Assembly: GCA_039707655.1 (NCBI GenBank)
Contig: CM077675.1
Location: forward strand, 418,127,162-418,191,161
From: Elymus sibiricus
Taxonomy: Eukaryota; Streptophyta; Magnoliopsida; Poales; Poaceae
Length of the DNA stretch: 64,000 nucleotides
Direction: 5' to 3'
Shown here: piece after piece, positions 1-11,143 of the stretch
Layout: every line of letters starts with the position of its first letter
Position numbering within the stretch: the stretch's first letter is position 1
Position numbers and translations under genes: made by a program
The notes under the pieces: model-generated
Seen by the model: only the letters and a program-made list of their open reading frames with translations
Databases searched by the model: none
What the model was told of the DNA's origin: nothing

Positions 1-624
1 CAACATATCTGGATTGACTAGAGCCCGGTCCAAGCGCTCCTTGACGTTGGCAGCACCTTGTTGCATGTTATCCCATGTATACTCCACACCCGCCCATCCA
101 AGATCTTGGAGAGCACACTCTTCCACCACTTCGCGGAAAGCTCGCATTTGCCACTCCGGTCGTTCAGCTCGGCTGAAGTGTTCAGTCCCATATAGTGTTT
201 CGTTGAAGTCCCCAACGCACATCCACGCTTGATGTTCGATGGCGTGTAAAGTTCTCATGAAGTGCCAACTGTGGTGGCGATTTTCCACTCTCGGAGCTCC
301 ATAGAAACCAGTAAATCTCCATCCCGGAGAGTCCAGCCCAAGTTTTTTGACTACCACATCAATGTGGCTCACACTATAATTTTTTAGTTCAACAGAAATT
401 TCATTCGACCAGAACAGTCCAACCCCGCCGCTAAGACCATTACTGTCGACAGCAAAACATCCTGCAAAACCCAAAGTATTTCGCAGATTCTCTACTTTCT
501 TCGCCCTTATTTTAGTTTCCATGAAAAACACAAGGGCAGGACCTTCTTGCTTCACAATACTGCGAAGCTCTCGAACTGCCGCAGGGTTCCCAAGCCCCCG
601 GCAGTTCCAACTTATGCAATTCAT
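1..624 (-). CDS. LINE ORF2, N-terminal endonuclease domain (partial, runs off window start)
   Basis: An open frame on the minus strand begins at ATG 624-622 and stays open to base 1. The product starts [17 protein letters not shown] and continues with [18 protein letters not shown] and CVGDFNETL. These are the Asn, Glu, Tyr and Asp-x-Asn active-site blocks of the exonuclease-endonuclease-phosphatase fold used by plant L1-type LINEs to nick target DNA. The reverse transcriptase would lie to the left, outside the window. The start overlaps the ORF1 stop by four bases (ATGA), so this is the second cistron of a bicistronic element. No stop or frameshift is visible in the roughly 207 codons present. 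The family assignment is secure. Whether the element is intact cannot be judged. Confidence 0.88.
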   Translation of the reverse strand, partial: MNCISWNCRGLGNPAAVRELRSIVKQEGPALVFFMETKIRAKKVENLRNTLGFAGCFAVDSNGLSGGVGLFWSNEISVELKNYSVSHIDVVVKKLGLDSPGWRFTGFYGAPRVENRHHSWHFMRTLHAIEHQAWMCVGDFNETLYGTEHFSRAERPEWQMRAFREVVEECALQDLGWAGVEYTWDNMQQGAANVKERLDRALVNPDML

Positions 625-1799
625 TGGGACAGGCAGGGCTGACCAGCAGCCTCTGCCGAGTTATCTGGCGTAGGTTTCTTCTTCTTCCTTCCATCCTCAT
701 CACTCTGTCCCTCTGTGTGATCGCCTGTGTGCATCAAGGTCGGATCATGTTCCACCTGTTCTGCACCCGAATCCATCAAAAGAAGCGGGCCATTAACCCT
801 CCTGTATTCCTGACGAGGCACCTCCTTCCTCTTGATAGGGCGGTTCTTGACCGGAGAATTAACCTCAGGAGTGGCTTTGCTAGCACCAACATTGCTCGAA
901 TTTTTCGACTCCCTCTTGCTATTATTTGCAGCAGTGCTTTGTTTGCTCGAGCTATCGCTCGATGACGTTTTCTTCCGATCATCCGAGGCCCGCAGGTTAG
1001 GCCCGAATGGAAGATTACCATGCATGTCCCTCTTCCCCGGAGTAGGGCAGTAGAGGTCAGAGTGTCCTAACCGGCCACATGAAAAACAAAAATGTGGCAC
1101 GTTTTCATACTAGATATCATAGAGATCTTGCCGCTTCCTCCTTACTGAATCAATAAGAATCCATCTCCTGAGTAGCTTGCTAACCTCAACAGAGACCCGC
1201 GCACGCAAATAGCCGCCAGTATGATCAAACTGCACTGATGTGGCCTCTTTATCTATCTGCTTTGCAATCTCAATCCCCCATGCATCATCTCTCAGATTGT
1301 ATGGAAGATTAATGACCCGAGCCCAAAGATGGAGCCGGTCAAATTTTACTTCATCTGGACGCATGCAATCCTCAAAGTCAGCAAGAATCACCGCGTGATT
1401 GCTAACGTGCCACGGTGATCCTGCCCAGATTCTCTCCCTATCGCGCTTGGATTCCAGCACCACCACAAACATGTTGTCCCCCATGGATCGAAACTGCATG
1501 CCTCTTGGATTCCCCCAAGCCGGGCGAAGGGCATTGCCTATAGTTTGAATATGAAGCAGATTTCTGTGTAGCACCTTCCCTGCTAGGAGCCACTTCGGCG
1601 TAGTCTCATCCTCGCGATCGTCCAGGACTAGCGGAGTCGCCTCCTCATCCGTGATACCGAGCTTTCCCAGAGCTTCCTCGAGATGAACCCTAGCCGCGCC
1701 AGGCGAACCCGGGGTCGCCCGCGCCTCCTTCCCACGATCAGGAGCCCTCCGAGGTGGAGAGGCATCCCCAGCCGTCTTGCCCGAGCCCGATGCAGCCAT
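621..1799 (-). pseudogene. LINE ORF1: DUF4283 plus CCHC zinc-knuckle protein with one in-frame stop
   Basis: This frame of about 392 codons runs from ATG 1799-1797 to TGA 623-621. The first 230 codons have a basic, Pro-rich leader and then a DUF4283-like domain (for example PKWLLAGKVLH, FVVVLESKRDRERIWAGSPW and LHLWARVINLPYNLRD). In-frame TAG at 1112-1110 interrupts it. The same frame then resumes with [15 protein letters not shown], a complete C-X2-C-X4-H-X4-C zinc knuckle, and a Ser/Lys-rich tail. ORF1 proteins of plant LINEs bind the element RNA. The stop falls exactly between the DUF4283 and zinc-knuckle parts and looks like a point mutation, since no frameshift accompanies it. The product as it stands would lack RNA-binding Cys/His residues. 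Confidence 0.85.
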
Positions 1800-1930
1800 C
1801 TTGCTCAGCCTCGCTCGCGCCCCGCCGGTGTAGATCGGACGTGCGCCGCCGTCGCTCCCAGAAACCCTAATCGCCTCCGCAGGAGGCTCCAGGTTTTCCG
1901 GAGAAAAAACCTAATTGTGTTCCATGTGTG
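1800..1930 (-). mobile_element. LINE 5' untranslated region (approximate 5' end)
   Basis: GC-rich sequence immediately upstream of ORF1 on the minus strand changes near 1925-1930 to AT-rich unrelated DNA. This is the likely 5' end of the LINE. No terminal repeat is expected for a LINE. The target-site duplication cannot be checked because the 3' end is outside the window. Confidence 0.5.
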
Positions 1931-3175
1931 AACAGACGACGCCTCTCGTCTAGCCGGAAAGAAACAGCGTCACGTAGACGTGTACGTACACAAATACGAC
2001 AAGCAGCGAACAATCTCTACTTAGGGCTGTATAATAATGACATATGGATACTGATTTTCATGATAAAAAGTAGCTTGAGACATCTACGTTGATTTTTTCT
2101 CTCCAATGCAAACTACTACTAGGTGACCTCATCAAGAAAAAAAATAGAGATTTCAGTACATATGCATCTCTATCTTTTACTTCAACTTTTCAGCTTTTTA
2201 CATCGGACCATATATACCTTTTCTTCCTAAGCACTTGTCTTCTGCTGAGGATCTCGCTACACCATCCAAACCTATATCCGATCATATATGACATGTAAAG
2301 CATCACACTGAAGATATGCATTGACGATATGCACTTATTAGCTTAGCATCGAAGTATATATTCCTTGTAAAACTGAACATTATCTGTCCCAAAGCACCGT
2401 GACAAAACACACAGCGAGGAACTGCTAATAGTAACTACTAGTACTAATTTAAGCTATCTATACAGAGACCCCTCGTTTTGTACGAAGTATTAGGCTACCG
2501 GCTACTATCAAAGTTATTCCGATCTACTACTAGTACATGGTCGTGCACATGGCGTCATGCTCAGTGGATGGAAGGTCGTACATCGGCATGAAGGAAGGAA
2601 AAGACAACTCGCCAGGGCCAGTGTGTATACATATCTTGGTAGCAGGTCACCGGTTTAACACTAGACAGAAAGGAACATGGCAACCCCCCGTGCCTCGCAT
2701 ACATCCCTTCCATGTTTTCAAGCCCCTTCAATGCAAACCGAATCGGACAGCACCTGGAATCAGCAAACCTCACTGTCGCTGGGCTCGAGAGAGCAGATCG
2801 ATCTGCTGTTCTTGGGTTCATATCCGTAATCTTGTCACCATAGAGCAAAATTCACTGTTCCGTGCCAGGGAGAGCAAATGGATCTGTTGTTCCTTTTTTT
2901 TTTCGAGCAACCGGTAGGATCCGTTGTTCTTGGGTTCCTTTCAATAAGCTTGTCACTGTTTTTTTGTTTTCTGATCAGTGTAATCTCGTGACCGATGAAC
3001 GAGAAAAACAGTTTTTTCTTTTCTTTTCGAGAGTACGCAAAGAGCGCACCTTATCTTCATCGAAGAAAAGAGAGGACAATTTACAAGGTGCTGTCAGTGT
3101 ATCATCAACAGCCACAACCCTCCCCTAACACCTAGGCAGACTACTCACAAAGACCTTCTAGATGAAAACAGCAGC
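1931..3175. other. Intergenic DNA, no recognised feature
   Basis: Low-complexity to ordinary sequence with only short, unsupported ORFs on both strands. No repeat terminus, RNA gene or recognisable protein segment was seen. Confidence 0.4.
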
Positions 3176-3472
3176 CTAATCATGTGACGGGCACAGATCT
3201 CCTTTTGACTGATTCATAAACATCACGGCACCAGCATATACGTTGCCAGGGTCGATCACTTGATTGCATGGCCGGACCGGCACACGGGTGTCGATTCTGA
3301 TGTGAACAATTCCTGACCTGCATGTTCTGTCATTGCAGAAATAGGTGGATATGTCCTGAAACCGTGGCTTCCGATCTGTCCCGAGCGACCGAGCAGTGTT
3401 TGGTTGGTTGAGGCGGATCATCACATCCGAAACACCAAACGTCCACTTGCCCGTCCTCGAAGCCGCGTCCAC
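3176..3472 (-). CDS. Unrecognised ORF, possible gene fragment
   Basis: This minus-strand frame of 98 codons has fairly balanced, protein-like composition. It includes segments such as FGVSDVMIRLNQPN, FQDISTYFCNDRTCRSG and DPGNVYAGAVMFMNQ, and ends with TAG. It lacks a clear ATG (the 5' codon at 3472 is GTG). A TATA-like TTTTATAAG lies about 40 bases upstream on the same strand. I do not recognise the family. It could be a terminal exon, a decayed gene piece or a chance ORF. Confidence 0.2.
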   Translation of the reverse strand: MDAASRTGKWTFGVSDVMIRLNQPNTARSLGTDRKPRFQDISTYFCNDRTCRSGIVHIRIDTRVPVRPCNQVIDPGNVYAGAVMFMNQSKGDLCPSHD

Positions 3473-3479
3473 TTAGACG

Positions 3480-4090
3480 ATGTCCAAAATCTTTGTATTG
3501 GCTGGCTACTTATAAAAGATATACGTAATCCCAAGTACTCTTTGAAATCGCATAGCATACTTTACACAACTGTCTGATTTTGCATGAAAACGTTTCACTG
3601 TTTAACCGTTTTTTTTTAGAACATTCGCTGTTTAACACATGAGGGTGTTGACTGTTGTCGTCTGTCGGTTTTTTGCTACGGCGCAATTTACGCTGCCTAA
3701 ATTTCCATGTATTTTTAAGCTAGTTGTTTGTCTATGCTCGATCGACGGTGTAAACTGACATATGTGTTTCTTCTAAAAGGATAGCCAAGTGTTATCCATC
3801 TGAACATGACGATCTTTTTTTCCTTTGCGGCAAAGAAAAGTATGATCTGTATAGTTAATCCATCAAAGATAAACAACGATCAATCTGATAAGATCCATCG
3901 AAGACACATCTCCACACGTCCTCTAGCGATGCTAGGCGCACCGCTGGGATGAGGGCTATGCGCGAGAACCTTCTTTAGATTTCAAGAAGCCGCCGCTGCT
4001 GCATGAACATATTAGAAAAAACATCTTAATAACTGTCTGACAGGACCTATTTAACGCTCATTGCGTTAATTATTTTGGCAAAACACACAG
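3480..4090. other. Intergenic DNA, nothing identified
   Basis: No ORF, repeat boundary or RNA-like structure that I can support. Confidence 0.4.
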
Positions 4091-6470
4091 GGCAGTGAGT
4101 GGACAATGCCATAATGGGCTACCAATTGAGCGGTTGGAGTGTACACATAGTTATAGTTTTTGAACCTTGCAGACTGGATAGGTCCGGTTTTTCTCTTGTT
4201 GTTTCTTTAACCGGTTTTCTTTTGTTTATTTTTTTATTTTTGTTATTCCTTTTTAAAAGTTGTTCAGAAATTTCAGAAAACGTTTGCAATTATCATGTTC
4301 AAATGTTGTATGGATTTAAAAAAATTATCCATTTTTAGAAGTTGTTGTTCAAATGTTGTATGGATTTTTAAAAATTTACCCATTTTTAGAGGTTGTTCAC
4401 AACTTTTAAAATATCCGCATTTAAAAATAATACTCGTGTTTTCATAAATGGTTTTAATTTCTTTTAAAGTTCACATTTTCAAATTTTCTTTACAAATTCA
4501 CAAAGAGGTTCTCATTTCCAAAACCTAATCACTTTTATAAAAGAAATGTTTACGTTCTAAAAATTGTTCGGCATATCAAAAAAGCGTATGCTTTTAAAAA
4601 AACACACCCCAAAACCGTGTGCTATCGTGTACCCAGAAACACTACAGTGCATGGCTTGCTACACTCCCTAGCCACTACAGTTGCACATGCAAAAAAACAT
4701 GCCAACAAGTTTCTTAATGGGCCAGCCATGTTGCTCGCACATGTGCCTCACAAGGGCAATTAGACACAAAGTGTATCACATAAGAGCCGATAAATCCTAT
4801 ACGGCGCCTTAAGCGCCGGTTGCAGTTCCTTCTGCATACGCCCCCCCCCCCCCCCACCCCGTTCTAGGATGGCCCATTTCACCCTTTGTTAATTCTTAAA
4901 CTCCAAAAGAGAGCAATGGACATGATTCGAACCAGGCACCTTCCGGATTCAGTATCAATCGGATAACCAAGTGGGACACCCGACATCTTGCGCCAAAGTT
5001 GCCTTTTTTTGTCTATTTAAACTGCAGCACTGAAAAAAACACATCAGTTTCATGTTTAGTTTTCATTTTTTGGGTTTTTTATTTGGCCGACTTATCTTCT
5101 GTTTTTCTTTTACCTTCTCTATTTAATTTTTCATTTTTTATTTTCCTTTCTTGACTTTTGATTATTTCTCAACTTGATTATTTTATTTTCAAAATTGATG
5201 AACATATTTTCAAATTTGTGAACTTTTTCCAAATTCATGAACTGTTTTCAAAATTTGATTATTTTTCCAAATCGATGAAGCTTGCTTCAAAATCATGAAC
5301 TTTTTTCAAATGTGGATGATATTTTTTTCAGAATCAATGATATTTTTTAAAGTATCTGCGTTTTTTCAAATTCGTGATTTTTTCAATATTTAATTAACTT
5401 ATTTTATAAAATCAATATTTTTTGTCAAATATGATAAAAAAATTCATGTACATTTTTTTAAAGTTTGTGAACTATTTTTAAAAATCAATGAATTTTTTAA
5501 AATAGATTAACTTTAAAAAATGATGTGCTTTTTTTTAATTTGTGAACTTTTTTGAAATAAAAAACCAGTGAACAACACAGCAGGAGAGAAAAAACAAGGA
5601 AAAAGCTAGCAAATGAAAAAAAAGGAAAGCGAGCGAGCCAACATGGCATGTTGACCAGCAGCGTGGGCGCGCTGGCATGTTGACGCTGAACGCAATCCAA
5701 CTTAATAGAACCTGGCGATGGACTTTGAGTGTATTGGTCAATTTGCGTTCACAACTTGGGCTTCACCCTTTCACTTACTGTAGAGCCCACTCAGCCCCAT
5801 TTGCTCTTCACTAGTTCAAAGGCGAGACCTCCTATACAACACTTTAATGTGCCGACTACCATTGTAGCGCATTCTCCCTTGGGTCGACCTTGTTTACCGT
5901 TCAATACTTTTTGCTTCTCATTACTCTAGGAAAACATAACTGCTAGTTTTAAAAAATAGCTAGCAGTTTTGTAACAGAATTTGAAAGTTGTATGAAGTAC
6001 TTTATTTTCATGAATTTTAAAAGAAGTTAATGAATTAAAAAAATATTGATAAATTTGAGATTTTTTTAATTCGAACAATGCTCTCAACTTTTGAAAAATG
6101 TTTGTGAATTTTTTTGGTGGAGTTGAAAAATGTGTGTATTTTTTTAATAAAAATCGTTAAATGATAAAATCATATTACGAAATTACTTTTTAGTCAATTT
6201 TAGAAATATTCACCATTGTGTAAAAACGAATTAAAAATATGTTCGCATATGTAATAAAAAAATGGTCACGTTGTTTTAAAATAAATTGAAAAAAGAACAA
6301 ACAAAAATTGAAAAGAAAGAAAGAAAAAAAACAACGTGATATTAGAGAAACCATTGAACTAGCAGATATTAAATAGGAAAATGGAATGAATAAGAAAAAA
6401 AAGGCAAAGGAAACTTTATAGTTCCAAAAATTTCTGATAACCATATTTTGTGTTATATGGGAATGCTCCA

Positions 6471-6690
6471 TTAACGACGAAGAAATGATGAGATGCGTGC
6501 CATTAAATTATTTAGGCTTTAAGCGCCAAATAGGATATTTCAATTCAAAGCTGGCTTGAGAAATAAAAACAGGAGTTCTTACACAAGGGCTTAAACTCAA
6601 ATTATTTATTAATAGTATTTATTTAGCACACACGTCTCAGTCAAACGGATACCACTAGAGATTTCTTAATTGTTGCTTCTGGTAGCTAAG
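6471..6690 (+). repeat. Dispersed repeat copy, partner of 8209-8465
   Basis: Matches 8209-8465 in order: 'taa/gcgacgaag', 'taagcg.caaataggatattcacttcaaag', 'agcttgagaaa', 'caggagttc', 'tttagcacacacgtctca.tcaacg...ccact.g.g'. The two copies flank the tandem pair at 6808-8165. The arrangement therefore resembles a larger unit with its core duplicated. Confidence 0.6.
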
Positions 6691-6807
6691 CTTCCAACAT
6701 ATAATTACCTAGTAATGAAACTCTCCCATGCATAATGGTTTTGCCTAAGTTCTCGTGTTTGGTATCGTTTCTTCCCAACGGCACCAAAGTGTTCTATCTC
6801 CTTCTTT

Positions 6808-8165
6808 TTCCTTTGTCACATCAGTTATCTTTGACTATGTGCTATTTTTAGCACATGTACATCGTGGGGCATTAGGAAGGGCCTTAAGGCGCCGACTAGT
6901 GTTCCCAGTTTACCGCTCGCTCGATTACGTTCACGAGTTTTTTTAAAAAAAATATTCCTCTAAAAAAACTAGCAATTGCTGGTTAAAAAAGAATTTCTGT
7001 TAAAATTTTAAAGTTTCAAAATAATTTTCGACATCAAATTCAAGAGAATTTTGTGCATTTCTAAAATATAAGCTAATCTGTTGAGGGTTTGTTAATTTAA
7101 ACAATGCTCTTGAATTTTTAAAACATGTTTGGAATTTTTAGCAATATTTGTGAATTTTAAATTTATTCATGAAATTTTATAAATTTTAAATTTTTTAAAA
7201 CATTCAGAAATTATACTAACTATTCATGAACTTTTAAAAAATTATGAATTCGAAAGGAATTGTTATAAAATATACTGACAGATTTCAGAAACAATGTCCA
7301 GAAAAGTTAAAATAAAAATAACTAAAAAGTAAATTGAAAAAAAAAAATTAACAAAAAAGAATAGCAAAAAATTTGAAAAATGAAACCGTGGAACCGGCCG
7401 ATAAAAGGGAAAAATAATTGACAAGAAAAACCGGGAAAAGAAACATTGTAGAGTGTTCCCAACAAGTCCTTTGTCACGTTAGTTATTTTTGACTATGAGG
7501 CATTTTTAGCCCATGTACATCCTGAGCACTAGGAAGGGCCTTAAGGCGGCGACTACACTCCCAGTTTACTGTTTGCTCGGTTAAGTTTGTGAGTTTTTTC
7601 TTAATCCTGATTTTTCTAAAAAAGAAGAATTGCCGGTTTAATAGGGAATTTCTGATAAGGATTTAATGTTTTGCAATAACAAATTATGAAGTTTAAGAGT
7701 AATTTGTGAATTAAAAAATATAAGCTAATTTAAAAAAGGTTTGTCAATTTAAACAATGCTCTTGTTTTTTTTACATTTGGGAGTTTTAGAAATATTTTTG
7801 AATTTTAAGAATATTCGTACATTTGTAAATATATTAAGAATCTTAAAATATTTACAAATTTTATAGACTATTCATGAACTTTAGAAATGTTCTTGAACAA
7901 ATTATTCATGAATTTGGAAGTAATTAGTTTCAAAAAAAATCACAGATTTTAGAAATATTATCCGGAAAAAACGAAGGAGAACTAAAAGGAAGAAATACCT
8001 AACAATAATGGAAAAATAAAATAAAATTTATCGAACATAAAAATGAAAAAGAAAAATTAATTAAAAATCGGGGGAAATGAAACCAATGTACTGGCAGAGA
8101 AAAAAAAAAGAGAAAAAATGAATAAGAAAAAACCGGGCGAAGGAACATTCTAGATTGTTTCCAAA
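6808..8165 (+). repeat. Tandem duplication of a ~0.66-0.70 kb AT-rich unit
   Basis: Unit 1 (about 6808-7467) and unit 2 (about 7469-8165) share an ordered series of segments. Both begin 'ctttgtcac.t.agttat.tttgactatg' and continue with 'catgtacatc...aggaagggccttaaggcg.cgact'. Both end 'acatt.tag a.tgttccaa'. Spacing between matching points is about 660 bases at the start and 703 at the end, so the copies have diverged by indels. Confidence 0.65.
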
Positions 8166-8208
8166 ATTGGGATGACCATGCATCATTTTCCTTTATATTG
8201 GCCAGCCC

Positions 8209-8465
8209 GTTAGCGATGAAGGATGCGCTATTGAAAGCATCTTACTCAGGCTGTCTAAAAAAGGCACCTTAAGCGGCAAATAGGATATTCCACTTCAAAG
8301 TCAGCTTGAGAAAACGAAACCAGGAGTTCAACACCTGTGGGCTTCGACTCCAACTAGGATTTTTTTTCTCTCTCCAAAAGTAAATATTACTCCACTGGCA
8401 TTTCTTAATTTAGCACACACGTCTCAATCAGACGAACGCCACTGGGAGTTCTTAAGCGTTCCCTT
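8209..8465 (+). repeat. Dispersed repeat copy, partner of 6471-6690
   Basis: Second copy of the marker-bearing segment described at 6471-6690. It is slightly longer because of a T-rich insertion near 8350-8385. Confidence 0.6.
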
Positions 8466-9424
8466 GCGGCCCTTGCACCATTCATTAATCGTCACAAGTA
8501 TGTATGGCTTAGAGACTTCACTTGTTCATCCCATCCCACACTCCTCCACTACCCTTTGCTTCTCAGGGCCATGCAAATTTACCCTTTTTTTTTTCTTTCA
8601 TTGCAAATTCCAACCGCTGCAGGGCCTCCGGACAAAAGCCTCCAGGAGAGCGGCGGGATTTTGTTCGCACGCTAACTAATCCACTTCCAAATTGCTTATT
8701 GTCCTATTGTTAATCCCATCATTCTGACAAAAACAAAAAAATTGATCAACCGTCTTGATGGGCTGGCGACAGATAACATCCCGGCGATTATGCACTGGTC
8801 TCCACTTGGCGCTGTCGCCGATGATGATTGGCCTGAATTATCCGGTCAAGCAACCGCCGCTGATACTGACACACTGCTGCGTCGCTAGATTTGTTTTCTT
8901 CATCCGCTCGTGCCGCGCTGTTCCATGTCTGATGAATCGGATACCCATGCCCATGTGCTGGCGCCTCACTACTGACATATTTATGCACAGTAGATTAGCC
9001 GCTAATCATTTGCAGCCAGCTGAGCTAGCTGGGCCGTTTGAATCCACTGCACTGTGCACTTGGTTAATCTTATAATACCAACACTCTGTTGAGCATGTGG
9101 CAGAGTGGTATCGGCATTACTTTAAGCGATGATCCGAGCAGTGATGGAGACTGTTACGGGTGAAAAGCAGAGGGGATTCGGAATAAAGCAAAAAAGCTCA
9201 ATCCACAGCCAGCATCGACTTTCTTCTCTGTATAATTGGAAAATCGGTATACAGGGTTTATTATTAAGTAATGTGGATTGCACTATTTATAGGAGGCGCT
9301 GTCAGGAAGAGTTTGGCTTGTTTTCTGATGGCACCGTGAGGAAGCAGCTGCTCTGCTCTGCTCCCGCATTGCACATGGATCGGAAGCCCGGCCGTGCAGG
9401 ACGCAGGCACACGCACGTTACACC
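8466..9424. other. Intergenic DNA, nothing identified
   Basis: No recognisable coding or repeat structure. Small ORFs are present on both strands but have no recognisable protein motif. Confidence 0.4.
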
Positions 9425-9597
9425 ATCGGACACGAGCCGTTCAATCATTCTGCCAGGGCGCCGGAGCGCACATGCACGCACGCGCCGCCTCCGATTCGAC
9501 CGCTCACCGCCACCCAGGTGAGTAGGTGACCCGGGAGGGAGCATGCGATGCCGATGCGTGCGTGCGATCGTGCATCCCCGCTCGCGGGGTCGCATCT
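9425..9597 (+). repeat. Direct repeat block Y (first copy)
   Basis: Matches 10848-10990: 'caatcattc.gccagggygccggagcgcacatgca', 'cctccgattcg', 'gggagcatgcg', 'gatgcgtgcgtgcg'. It is the left half of a tandem duplication that the MULE at 9607-10687 later split. Confidence 0.65.
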
Positions 9598-10166
9598 TTA
9601 TTCTTAGGGTATATGTCACTCAAAACTTGCTCGTATCCGCGTATGCCATTGAAAATTTCCCTTTGTCAAATATGCCACCGAAATTTTACACCACGTACAG
9701 ATATGCCACTACCGCCAGTTGACTGTTAGTTGACCGTGTTGAAGCTCCTCGGTGATGTCAGTTTTTTCCAGTAAAGACCATTGTACCCTTTGAGCCATAT
9801 GTTAGAAAAATGAAATTAAAATATAAAAAAACTGGGCAGTGCACGTCCACAGCGCATCCATCCCCATCTACGTGACCTAGCCGCCTGTTCCCAGTTCCCA
9901 CGAGTCCACCGGAGCAGCCGCCGGTCCCAAGCCGCATCCAGAGCAGCGCCGTCGACGGGAGCAGCCGCCGGTCCCGAGCAGCCACTCCGCCGCTCCCCCC
10001 CATCCCTTCCGGAACCGAGCAGCCGTCGGTCCCCGCCCCGCAGGACAGGAGCAGCGGCCGCCGGTCTCCGCCCCGCCGGACAGGAGCAGCGGCCGCCGAG
10101 CAGCCGTCGGTCCCCGCCTCCCCGCTTGCGAGATGGCGACGGGGGCACCGCAGCAGGCATTGGAGC

Positions 10167-10198
<32 letters not shown>

Positions 10199-10696
10199 CG
10201 CGCGCAAGGCGGTGGCGGCTGCTAGATCGACGCCGACGGAGGCACCCCAATGGCGACGGATCCTCCTCCTTGGCTCCCAGCATCATAGCTCTGAGTTTTG
10301 ATATATATTATGCTGGAAATTATTACGCAAATTGTGGTTCTATGCTAATTAAGGGGAAATGTTGCCGAAATTTTATTTCTTTTATGTGCTAACATTATTT
10401 AACTTGTTTTGTACTTCCATGCTGAAATTAACTAAACAGTTCATCTCATATTCATGTGGAAACTATTTAAATAGAATACAATAGAAATCAGTATATCATT
10501 TGGCTAAATGGTCACAAGGTATGTTCAGGGGTAAAATCATCTTTTCAACTGCCACTTAACAGTCAACTCATGATTGTGGCATATCTATACGCGGTGCAAA
10601 TTTTCAGTGGCATATTTGGGAGAGGGAAATTTCCAATGGCATATGAGGGTAGGGGCAAGTTTTGAGTGGCATATATGGAATTCACCCTTATTCTTA
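9598..10696. mobile_element. Mutator-like element (non-autonomous MULE) with 9-bp TSD
   Basis: The element body is 9607-10687, flanked by identical 9-bp target duplications TTATTCTTA at 9598-9606 and 10688-10696. Terminal inverted repeats of about 110-130 bases start GGGT and share 'ATATGCCACTCAAAACTTG', 'ATGCCATTGRAAATTTCCCT' and 'AATATGCCAC.GAAAATTT'. No transposase is present. The middle (about 9840-10290) is strikingly GC-rich, with repeated 'gagcagccgccggtccc' units and a run of 30 C at 10168-10197. Nine-base TSDs with long TIRs are the MULE signature. A GC-rich interior is typical of grass Pack-MULEs that have captured gene sequence, but I do not recognise a parent gene. Confidence 0.85.
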
Positions 10697-11143
10697 CTAC
10701 GACCGGACTGATGCCCCACTGACCACCGGGCCGGCTGCCTACCGGGGATCTTCCTCTGCCGGCGGCGCCGGACGCGATAGGGTGGGCCGCTGCCTGGGTG
10801 GGGAGGCCGACGGTCTCGTCGGTGGCGCGTCGTTCGTCTCTCCGTCCGGGGCCAATCATTCCGCCAGGGTGCCGGAGCGCACATGCACATGCACGCACGC
10901 GCCTGTGCGCCTCCGATTCGGCCGGTGGCCCGACCTGGGAGTGGGAGTGGGAGGAGGGAGCATGCGGATGCGATGCGTGCGTGCGTCCCCCGCGTTGCGC
11001 ATTGCGGCCAGGCACGACCGGACGGATCAATGCCCCACTGACCATCGGGCCGGCTTCCTGCCGGGGATCTTCTCCCGGTGGCGGCGGACGCGATATGGTG
11101 GGCTGCTGGGTGGGGAGGTCGACGGCCTCGTCGGTGCCGCGTC
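10697..11143 (+). repeat. Tandem duplication blocks X-Y-X'
   Basis: Block X (10697-10832) matches X' (11007-11143): 'cgaccgga.tgatgccccactgacc.ccgggccggct.cctrccggggatcttc' and 'gtggggaggycgacggyctcgtcggtg.cgcgtcg'. Block Y (10833-11006) matches 9425-9597. Ignoring the MULE, the order is Y-X-Y-X', a head-to-tail duplication of a roughly 310-base unit of GC-rich DNA. Confidence 0.65.

Larger units (their letters stand above)
4090..8465. repeat. AT-rich block of degenerate dispersed and tandem repeats
   Basis: About 4.4 kb dominated by A/T strings with phrases like 'tttttcaaattcatgaac'. Short GC-bearing marker sequences recur: 'ccttaagcgcc/ccttaagcggc aaatagg' near 4806, 6512 and 8267, and 'ccttaaggcg.cgact...cccagttta' near 6882 and 7540 with a weaker form near 5842. 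This pattern is common in Triticeae intergenic DNA. No transposase, long terminal repeat or target-site duplication was identified, so it is left unclassified. A run of 15 C lies at 4841-4855. Confidence 0.6.

Noticed and set aside
4918..4990. tRNA-like segment (minus strand GGTTCGAATC resembling a B box)
   Set aside because: The anticodon arm does not fold with a normal loop and the acceptor stem is missing. Equivalent positions in neighbouring repeat copies do not keep it.
5497..6471. Hydrophobic minus-strand ORFs suggesting small membrane proteins
   Set aside because: Phe/Leu/Ser-rich translations arise from poly-A/T strings; codon usage and context give no gene support.
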